64,000 nucleotides of DNA from Puniceicoccaceae bacterium (GTDB taxonomy: Bacteria; Verrucomicrobiota; Verrucomicrobiia; Opitutales; Coraliomargaritaceae): contig QOOZ01000036.1 in NCBI GenBank assembly GCA_003331195.1, positions 16,174 to 80,173 of the forward strand, given 5' to 3'. The position numbers were made by a program, and so were the translations under genes. Below the pieces are notes generated by a model. That model worked only from the letters and a program-made list of their open reading frames with translations, had not been told where the DNA came from and made no database searches. Within the stretch, counting starts at the first letter, position 1, and the number at the start of each line of letters is the position of its first letter. Below are positions 57,644 to 64,000 of the stretch, piece by piece.

Positions 57644-60600
57644 CTAGGACATGTAACCTGCCGTCACGCTGCCCTTTACTTTTTTGATCCCATCAACGTT
57701 ACCCTGATATAGGAGATCCCCTCCGGCTTCGCCGCCGTCAGGTCCGATCTCGATGAGGTAGTCGGCATCTTTGATCACTTCGAGGTGGTGTTCGATCACA
57801 ATCACGGTGTGGCCTTTATCCACAAGACTGTGCAGAAGCTCGATCAGGCGCTCGACATCGGATAGATGTAGGCCGATAGTGGGCTCTTCGAGGATGTAAA
57901 GGTTACCTTGACCTTTGTTGTATTGTCGCTCTTTGAAGGTGGGCATGCCTTTGGCTAGCTCGCTCACCAGTTTAAGGCGTTGGGCTTCACCGCCGGAGAG
58001 AGTGGGCGAGTATTGTCCCAGCTTGATGTAGCCGAGTCCTGTTTCGACCATCAGTTGCATGAGCTTACTGAGTTGGGTGTGAAAACTAAAGAACTTTGCC
58101 GCCTCTTCGAAGCTCATTTGCAGAACGTCAGCGATGCTCTTGCCATGCCAGCGCAGCTCGTCGAGTTCGGCGCCATAGCGGCGACCGTTACAGTCCTCGC
58201 AAGTCACGTAGGCATCGGGCATGAAGTTCATTTCTAATTTCACGCGACCAGCACCTTTGCAAGTTTCGCAGCGTCCACCCTTGGTATTAAAAGAGAAAGC
58301 GCCAGGCTTGTAGCCGCGCATGTTGGCCTCTGGTAGCTTGGCAAAAATGTCTCGTATAATATCGAAGGCACCGATGTAAGTCGCAGGAGTGGAGCGCGGG
58401 GTTTTGCCAATAGGAGATTGGTCGACCTCGATCACTTTGCGAATTGTTCCTGCACCTTGAAGAGACTTGAAACAATCCGAAGCAGTGAGGGGCTTTGATT
58501 GGGCAGTCAGTTTTGCTGATTTAGTTTCGATGGCTGTTTTGACTAATGGCTTTAATAAGTCGCGAATGAGAGTACTTTTACCTGCGCCGGATACACCACA
58601 GACGACGTTGAGACGCTGCTTTGGGATTTGTAGATCGAAGCCTTTAAGATTTCGTAGGGCGGCACCTTGCAGTGTAATCCATTGCTCCTTACTGTTCTTT
58701 TTTCGCGGGCTCCATTTGGTGGGTAGCGTGCGGTGCTCGCCCCGGAGTGGGTGCTGCATTTGTTTTCGTAAATACTGTGCAGTGAGGGAACGCTTGCTTT
58801 TCTTAATTTTTGACAGACTACCTTTGGCTACGATCTCACCGCCGTGAATGCCGGCGGCGGGGCCTAGGTCGAGAATCTGGTCGGCCTTGCGCATGGTGGC
58901 CTCGTTGTGCTCAACGATAACAAGAGTGTTACCTCGTTTGCGTAATTGATCGAGGGATTCTAGGAGCTTCGCATTGTCCCGTGCGTGCAGACCGATGGAC
59001 GGCTCGTCGAGGACGTAGAGCACGCCTGATAGGTTGGATCCGAGTTGCGCCGCAAGACGAATGCGCTGAGCTTCACCTCCGGAGAGTGTAGCTGTGGCGC
59101 GATCGAGGCTGAGATAGTTAAGCCCGACACGATCCATGAAGCGCATGCGCTCTTCGATCTCGGGAAGGAGTTCGTCGAGGACCGGCTTTGAGCGTTTGTT
59201 TGTCTTTAGGTTCTTGAGAACCAAGAGCAACTGTGAGGGCGTGAGTTTTAAAAGTTCAGGTAGTGACACATTCTCACTAAGTCCTAATTCGTAATTTTTA
59301 ATTCTTGGTTTGAGTGGTAATTTAACGGCATTACTAAGCGCATTAAGCCGCTTGCCACTACAATCGGGACAGGTAGCACCGTCTTCAAAATCGTCAAGGT
59401 GATCGAAGGAAGTTTTCGTCCCTGTCTTAGGTTCGTCCAGGGTTTCGGTAGTCATCCAGTCAAAGAGTTGGCCGTAGCCGCGACAGGTAGGGCACCAGCC
59501 GCGCGGGCTGTTCCACGAGAAGTGCTTTGGGTCTAACTCAGGGAAAGCTTCGCCTGTAGTCGGGTCGGTGCGCTTGGTCGAGAGGCGAGAAATGGTTTCT
59601 CCTTTAGGCGACATAAGGAAGGCGCTACCTTTGCCTAACCTCAAGGCTTCATTGAGTCTTTGAGAAGCGGTGCTTGGTGGGTGGTGAGTGGTGAGTTTGC
59701 TTATGACCAGATCGATGTCGTGCTCAACGTAGCGGTCTAACTTTTTGAAGTCGTCGAGGTGGACGACTTTGCCGTCGATGCGCAGCATAGAATAGCCATG
59801 GTCCCGTGCCCAATTTGCGAGTGGTTCGTGGTGGCCTTTACGTCCACGAATGAGTGGCGCGCAGAGGCAGAGAGTCTTTAATTTAGAATCGGAGAGTAAG
59901 CTCCTTAGGCGTTTCTGGAGAGTTTTCTCGCTTTGACTGACGACAGCCTCCCCGCTTATCGGGGAATGCTGGATACCGATGCGTGCATAGAGCAAGCGCA
60001 AGTATTGGGCAACCTCAGTGATGGTAGCGACAGTGGACTTGCGGGTACCTTTGGTGACACGTTGTTCTATCGCGACAGTGGGGGCGATGCCGTGCACCTC
60101 GTCGACTTCAGCGCGAGACATTTGTTCGACGAATTGACGCGCGTAGGCGGACATTGATTCCATGAAGCGGCGTTGGCCCTCGGCAAAGACGATGTCAAAA
60201 GCGAGGGTGGATTTACCTGAGCCAGAGACGCCGGTGATGACCGTGGTTTTGTTGTGCGCGATATCGCAGGAGATATTTTTGAGATTATGCTGTCGGGCGC
60301 CCTTGATGCGTAAAGCCCTGTTCCTTGATTGTTGATTGTAGGCGACAGGATCTTCGGCGGCTAGTTTGCTGGACGTCGTATTTCCGCTAATTGCCTCGCT
60401 TAGGTAGTTGGCGGTTTCGCACTCGACTTCAATGATTTGCTCGGGAGTACCTTCAGCGATGATTTGTCCGCCAGCGGAACCAGCTTCGGGGCCTAATTCA
60501 ACGATCCAGTCGGCGACTTTAAGAATATCGAGATTGTGCTCGATCACGATGAGAGAGTTGCCGGCATCAACCAGTCCTTGGAGCACGACTAAGAGTCGTT

Positions 60601-63289
60601 TAACGTCGGCTCGATGGAGACCAGTAGTGGGCTCGTCGACGAGAATGAGTGCATGTGAACCAGCACCATTCTGACTGGGTGAGCTAGTCAGCCCTTCTCT
60701 TGCAGAAGGGGAGTTTTTGATCTTACCTAAATACCGGACAAGTTTTAGTCGTTGGGATTCACCCCCTGAGAGGGTGTTAAGAGGCTGACCAAGCTTCAGG
60801 TAGCCTAGGCCGACCTCGACTAGTGGTTGGAGGCAGCGGACAATTTTAGCCCGCGCTGAGCTTGTCGAATGGGGACAGTCTCCGAAAAAAAGTACTGCCT
60901 CGGCAATGTCGAGTTCTAGGATATCGGCGATGCTTTTACCGTTAAAGTCAATTTCGAGGACTTCGTCTTTGAAGCGCTGGCCTTCGCAGCTTTCGCAGGG
61001 GACGAAGATATCGGAGACGAACTGCATTTCGATGCGCTCAAAGCCTAGGCCAGAGCAAGTGGGGCAGCGTCCGTCGCCGCTATTAAATGAAAAATGTCCT
61101 GTTCCCATGCCAGCAGATTGGGCGGTCTCAATCTTGGCGAAGAGCTTTCGAATCTCATCCCAAGCCTTGCTGTAGCTAGCAGGATTAGAGCGGGGAGTTT
61201 TACTGACGGGGCTTTGGTCAATTAGTACGACATCAGAGAGTGGGAGAGTGGACTCTATGTCTTTGATTGAAGCGGGCTCTTCGACGATAAGGCCTTTTTG
61301 CGCCAGTAGGTTTTGATAGATTACGTTGTTGAGCAGCGTGCTTTTGCCAGAGCCGGAAACACCACTTAGGCAGACGAAGCGTTGTTGCGGGATGTGAACA
61401 GTCAGATTATTGAGGTTGTGCTTGCTCGCATTGTAGATTGATAGTTGTGGACCTTCATTGGTGTCTCGGCGACTATCGGGTGCGTCGATGGTTTCGCAAC
61501 CAGAGAGGTAGCGCCCGGTATGAGTATTGGATTTTAGAATACGTTTGTAAGTACCGCTAAAGCTTAGCTCGCCCCCACCTCTCCCTGGACGGGGACCAAT
61601 CTCGATGAGATGGTCGGCTTCGCGCATGATCGCTTCATCGTGTTCGACCACGACAACGGTGTTACCAAGACCGGTCAGTCGGTGAAGTATGGAAATGAGG
61701 CGATCCATGTCTCGGGGGTGCAGGCCAACGGATGGTTCGTCGAGAACGAAGAGCGTATCGACGAGTGAGGAGCCTAGGCAGGAGGTGAGATTCACCCGCA
61801 TGGTCTCACCACCGGAGAGGCTACGAGAACTGCGGTCGAGTGTGAGGTAGCCGAGGCCGACATCTCTCAAAAATGTCAACCTGGTCATAATACCATTTAA
61901 AGCCGTGTCTGTATCTAGCTGGCTTTTTGTAGAACTGGTGATTGCTGAGTGGGCAGTCAGGACTTCTAATAAATCACTCACACTTTTTTGGTAAAGCTCG
62001 GGCAGCGTGTGTCCTTGCCATTTCCAGTTGAGAGAATCTGCTTTAAGGCGAGCGCCCTCGCATTCTGGGCATAGGGTGTAGCTGCGGAATTTCGAAAGAA
62101 ACACGCGAACGTGCATTTTGTAGAGATTGCGATTGAGCCAATCAAAGAAGCGACGAACGCCATACCATTGGCCACAGTTATCTTTATATTTGGGTTCGCC
62201 CTCCATGATGAATTGAAGCTCTTTTTTCTTGAGCTTCGACCATGAGATGTTGGTGCGGACCTTATGCTTTTTGGCGGCTCGTTGGAGGTCGCGAAGACTT
62301 TCGCTGTAGACCTCACCTTGGAAGGCGCGGATGGCGCCCTCGTCGACCGAAAGGCTGTGGTCGGGTATGACTAGGCGGTCGTCGATCTCAATGACACGCC
62401 CAAAGCCTCGACATTCGGAACAGGCGCCAAGGGGGGAGTTGAAGGAGAAGAGCGCTGGAGCGGCAGCGCGGAAGGTTTGGCCTGTGATTGGAGAGCTAAG
62501 CCCGTGAGTAAAGTTTGCGACCGGCTTTGTATTAGTATCGAGTATTTGAATACGACCTTTGCCAAAATGGAAGGCTTGTTGTGCGGCTTCGATGAATCGG
62601 GATCGAGACTTTTCGCTCAAGCTCGCGATGCGATCCTGCACTACAAGGAGTGAGGAGTGATATGTGAGGAGTGAGGAGTCAGCGGATGCCAGTTCATCAA
62701 TACGCATCATCTTGTATTCACCCCCACCTTTACCCTTAGGTAATAAGACGCGGGTGTAGCCCTGGGCACTGAGTGATTTCAGGATTTCTTCCCAGCTTAA
62801 ATTTCCTGGCTTTGTGATGGGAAAGGTAACGAGAGCCGGTTGCCCTTTGTAATCGTCGGTGAGTTTCCTCCAAGCGGATTGGGGGGTGTCGTCGGTGATG
62901 GCTGTGCCGGAGGCTGGATCATAGAGGGTGGCAGCATTGGCGAACCAGACCTTAAAATAATCGGCCAGTTCGGTGATGGTGCCTATGGTGGAGCGAGAGG
63001 TTTTGACCGTATTGGATTGCTGGATCGCGATGGAGGGACGAATGTTCTCCACGCTGTCAACCTTTGGGCGGTCGAGTAAATCCATGAACTGGCGGGTGTA
63101 GGGCGAGAAGGTTTCAACATAGCGGCGCTGACCTTCAGCGTGAAGTGTCTCGAATACCAGTGACGATTTACCTGCACCACTAAGGCCTGTGACGACGGTG
63201 AGTTCGCCAATGGGCAGGTCGAGGTCGAAGCCTTTGAGGTTATTTTGGCGAACGCCGCGAAGATGGATGTATTCTTTTTTCGAGGGCAT
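57644..63289 (-). CDS. uvrA: Double-length excinuclease ABC subunit A
   Basis: 1881 residues, about twice the usual ~940: two complete UvrA units in tandem, joined near residue 985. Four Walker A motifs: GLSGAGKS (~36), GVSGSGKS (~645), GVSGSGKS (~1022) and GVSGAGKS (~1567); four ABC signatures (LSGGE); and four CxxC...CxxC zinc modules (CSECRGFG/CPECEGARL, CPTCSGLG/CESCEGQRF, CPTCRGYG/CPDCSGKRL, CETCKGAGR/CEDCNGRRY). The protein finds helix-distorting DNA lesions and loads UvrB. Chlamydial UvrA has the same doubled form, so each chain may replace the usual homodimer. At least five in-frame repeat insertions lie at residues ~202-217, 805-813, 858-876, 1196-1206 and 1326-1337. Single gene. Confidence 0.95.
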   Translation of the reverse strand: MPSKKEYIHLRGVRQNNLKGFDLDLPIGELTVVTGLSGAGKSSLVFETLHAEGQRRYVETFSPYTRQFMDLLDRPKVDSVENIRPSIAIQQSNTVKTSRSTIGTITELADYFKVWFANAATLYDPASGTAITDDTPQSAWRKLTDDYKGQPALVTFPITKPGNLSWEEILKSLSAQGYTRVLLPKGKGGGEYKMMRIDELASADSSLLTYHSSLLVVQDRIASLSEKSRSRFIEAAQQAFHFGKGRIQILDTNTKPVANFTHGLSSPITGQTFRAAAPALFSFNSPLGACSECRGFGRVIEIDDRLVIPDHSLSVDEGAIRAFQGEVYSESLRDLQRAAKKHKVRTNISWSKLKKKELQFIMEGEPKYKDNCGQWYGVRRFFDWLNRNLYKMHVRVFLSKFRSYTLCPECEGARLKADSLNWKWQGHTLPELYQKSVSDLLEVLTAHSAITSSTKSQLDTDTALNGIMTRLTFLRDVGLGYLTLDRSSRSLSGGETMRVNLTSCLGSSLVDTLFVLDEPSVGLHPRDMDRLISILHRLTGLGNTVVVVEHDEAIMREADHLIEIGPRPGRGGGELSFSGTYKRILKSNTHTGRYLSGCETIDAPDSRRDTNEGPQLSIYNASKHNLNNLTVHIPQQRFVCLSGVSGSGKSTLLNNVIYQNLLAQKGLIVEEPASIKDIESTLPLSDVVLIDQSPVSKTPRSNPASYSKAWDEIRKLFAKIETAQSAGMGTGHFSFNSGDGRCPTCSGLGFERIEMQFVSDIFVPCESCEGQRFKDEVLEIDFNGKSIADILELDIAEAVLFFGDCPHSTSSARAKIVRCLQPLVEVGLGYLKLGQPLNTLSGGESQRLKLVRYLGKIKNSPSAREGLTSSPSQNGAGSHALILVDEPTTGLHRADVKRLLVVLQGLVDAGNSLIVIEHNLDILKVADWIVELGPEAGSAGGQIIAEGTPEQIIEVECETANYLSEAISGNTTSSKLAAEDPVAYNQQSRNRALRIKGARQHNLKNISCDIAHNKTTVITGVSGSGKSTLAFDIVFAEGQRRFMESMSAYARQFVEQMSRAEVDEVHGIAPTVAIEQRVTKGTRKSTVATITEVAQYLRLLYARIGIQHSPISGEAVVSQSEKTLQKRLRSLLSDSKLKTLCLCAPLIRGRKGHHEPLANWARDHGYSMLRIDGKVVHLDDFKKLDRYVEHDIDLVISKLTTHHPPSTASQRLNEALRLGKGSAFLMSPKGETISRLSTKRTDPTTGEAFPELDPKHFSWNSPRGWCPTCRGYGQLFDWMTTETLDEPKTGTKTSFDHLDDFEDGATCPDCSGKRLNALSNAVKLPLKPRIKNYELGLSENVSLPELLKLTPSQLLLVLKNLKTNKRSKPVLDELLPEIEERMRFMDRVGLNYLSLDRATATLSGGEAQRIRLAAQLGSNLSGVLYVLDEPSIGLHARDNAKLLESLDQLRKRGNTLVIVEHNEATMRKADQILDLGPAAGIHGGEIVAKGSLSKIKKSKRSLTAQYLRKQMQHPLRGEHRTLPTKWSPRKKNSKEQWITLQGAALRNLKGFDLQIPKQRLNVVCGVSGAGKSTLIRDLLKPLVKTAIETKSAKLTAQSKPLTASDCFKSLQGAGTIRKVIEVDQSPIGKTPRSTPATYIGAFDIIRDIFAKLPEANMRGYKPGAFSFNTKGGRCETCKGAGRVKLEMNFMPDAYVTCEDCNGRRYGAELDELRWHGKSIADVLQMSFEEAAKFFSFHTQLSKLMQLMVETGLGYIKLGQYSPTLSGGEAQRLKLVSELAKGMPTFKERQYNKGQGNLYILEEPTIGLHLSDVERLIELLHSLVDKGHTVIVIEHHLEVIKDADYLIEIGPDGGEAGGDLLYQGNVDGIKKVKGSVTAGYMS
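59278..59312. repeat. In-frame 7-base-period repeat in uvrA (type taattcN)
   Basis: Units taattcg, taatttt, taattct at 59285-59305, with flanking degenerate units ctaagtc and tggtttg. It encodes RIKNYELGL in the UvrA protein, where the family has no such segment. Confidence 0.6.
59674..59697. repeat. In-frame 7-base-period repeat in uvrA (type gtggtga)
   Basis: Units ttggtgg, gtggtga, gtggtga at 59674-59694. Encodes LTTHHPPSTAS on the minus strand. Confidence 0.55.
60671..60713. repeat. In-frame double-hairpin palindromic insertion in uvrA
   Basis: First stem ctgact (60671-60676) with agtcag (60686-60691); second stem cccttct (60692-60698) with agaaggg (60704-60710). Encodes SPSAREGLTSSPSQNGAG just before the LVDEPTTGLH Walker B region, where other UvrA proteins have a short loop. 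Confidence 0.65.
60851..60875. repeat. REP-like fragment inserted in frame in uvrA
   Basis: Contains cgctgagcttgtcgaatgggg, whose core gagcttgtcgaa is a widespread dispersed repeat core in environmental bacteria. Encodes CPHSTSSARA where the family has only two or three residues. Confidence 0.55.
62647..62681. repeat. In-frame 7-base-period repeat in uvrA (type ggagtga)
   Basis: Five units: ggagtga, ggagtga, tatgtga, ggagtga, ggagtca. On the minus strand it encodes ADSSLLTYHSSLLVV, a peptide with a 7-residue period, at residues 202-217. Confidence 0.75.
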
Positions 63290-63429
63290 GTTTAGGTAGG
63301 ATATTGATCGGGGAATGCTGGAGGTCGAATCTTGGGGGCATTTATTTTGTGATTTATTTTTTAGGAGCGCGACTTGTTGCCTACATGTTTACAGTTGCTA
63401 GTTTTTGATTTTCAGAACCCTCTCTGCCT

Positions 63430-64000
63430 ATGAAACCACGAAATCTACTTGCTGAATCTACGACTCCCGACGTAGCCCGTATGTCCCTATACGAGCATGA
63501 TGGTGCTTATTCCATTAGCTTCCAAGGGCAAGAGTTGATGCACTCGAAGGCGTCGGCTTCGGAGCTTTTATTAGGTAAGTTAGGGATTGAACTCGTCAGA
63601 AAGGAGCCGAGGCCGCGCCTCATGATCGGTGGACTTGGGCTAGGCTTTACTTTGCAAACAGTTTTGGAGGGATTGAGTGCGGATGCGCAGGTTGATGTGG
63701 TTGAGCTGATACCGGAGGTGGTGGAATGGAATCGAGAGTTTTTGAAAGATTTAAATGGTACTTTGCTTGACGACCCACGGGTCAAGGTGATCGAAGCTGA
63801 CGCTGTCGAACGAATCAAGCAAGGCGATGCGCAGAGCTATGATGCTGTGATCCTTGATGTGGACAACGGGCCGACGGGTATGGTCAAGGCAACAAATACC
63901 TCACTGTATTCACACAAGGGCCTGCGCACGGTGCGTAAGTTACTCAAGCCTGGCGGTCGAGCGGCTTTCTGGTCGGCGGGCGAAGACCCTCACTTTAAGG
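63430..64000 (+). CDS. Spermidine-synthase-like methyltransferase-fold protein (3' end outside window)
   Basis: 190 codons visible from ATG at 63430. N-terminal SISFQGQELMHSKASASELL is a short beta-hairpin of spermidine-synthase type; then the SAM-fold motifs RLMIGGLGLGFTLQTVLEGL, VDVVELIPEVVEWNREFL, RVKVIEADAVERI, YDAVILDVDNGP and LLKPGGRAAFWSAG. Proteins of this kind are annotated as spermine/spermidine synthase or class I methyltransferase; the aminopropyl-transferase residues cannot be confirmed from the part visible. It is divergent from uvrA with 140 bases between the starts. Confidence 0.75.
   Translation, partial: MKPRNLLAESTTPDVARMSLYEHDGAYSISFQGQELMHSKASASELLLGKLGIELVRKEPRPRLMIGGLGLGFTLQTVLEGLSADAQVDVVELIPEVVEWNREFLKDLNGTLLDDPRVKVIEADAVERIKQGDAQSYDAVILDVDNGPTGMVKATNTSLYSHKGLRTVRKLLKPGGRAAFWSAGEDPHFK

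Noticed and set aside
62647..62681. CRISPR-like array
   Set aside because: Units are 7 bases without spacers; it is a tandem repeat inside uvrA, and no cas genes are present.
57644..63289. Assembly fusion of two uvrA genes
   Set aside because: The frame is continuous over 1881 codons, the two halves differ in sequence, and doubled UvrA is known in related phyla.

Overview
The window reads as a chromosomal segment of a marine-type member of the Verrucomicrobiota, most likely class Opitutae (Puniceicoccales/Coraliomargarita-like). This is inferred from the gene families: a double-length UvrA of the kind seen in Chlamydiae and relatives, a SWIB-domain protein beside a Snf2 ATPase, a DUF4838 glycosidase-like secreted protein, a GldA/GldF/GldG-type ABC system with a DUF4340 protein, a DUF5069 protein and a DUF3127 protein. 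No phage, insertion sequence, rRNA, tRNA or CRISPR array was found. No database search was possible, so all names rest on motifs and family knowledge.

Layout. 1-4534 (minus): pseudopilin part of a type II secretion system (gspG-H-I-J-K and a GspL-like gene cut by the window edge). 4821-8427 (minus): tsaE-thiL, an ExoIII-type nuclease and mnmA. 8548-10977: a GH13 debranching-type enzyme, convergent with a fatty acid desaturase. 12484-17323: lower glycolysis gapA-pgk-tpiA, then a thymidine-phosphorylase homologue with altered catalytic motifs. 17448-24613: a secreted DUF4838 protein, a Snf2 helicase facing a SWIB protein, aroQ, DUF3127 and a nitroreductase. 24706-29657: a photoreactivation operon (CPD photolyase, FeS-BCP photolyase, TIGR01777 epimerase, renalase-like FAD protein).

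29680-30890 is a 1.2 kb non-coding block and the most unusual part of the window. It is rich in short hairpins whose loops are UUCG or GNRA only when read on the minus strand, it ends at a strong terminator on that strand, and it is preceded by three DnaA-box-like sites. I read it as a candidate large structured RNA of about 1 kb.

31034-39017 (minus): GldA-GldF-GldG-DUF4340-AsmA-like envelope operon. 39606-45854 (minus): glutamate synthase gltB-gltD. 46138-48987: monothiol glutaredoxin, DUF5069 protein, PHP phosphatase and a vapBC toxin-antitoxin pair with a palindromic operator. 49047-52419: xylA-xylB with only a stump of an AraC/XylR-type regulator. 52508-56257: divergent cysJ/cysI with a long inverted repeat between them. 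56311-64000: lipoprotein, yaaA, giant uvrA and a spermidine-synthase-like gene cut by the right edge.

A second theme is small repeats: degenerate tandem repeats with a 7-base period occur at six places, both between genes and in frame inside genes, and uvrA also carries palindromic insertions.
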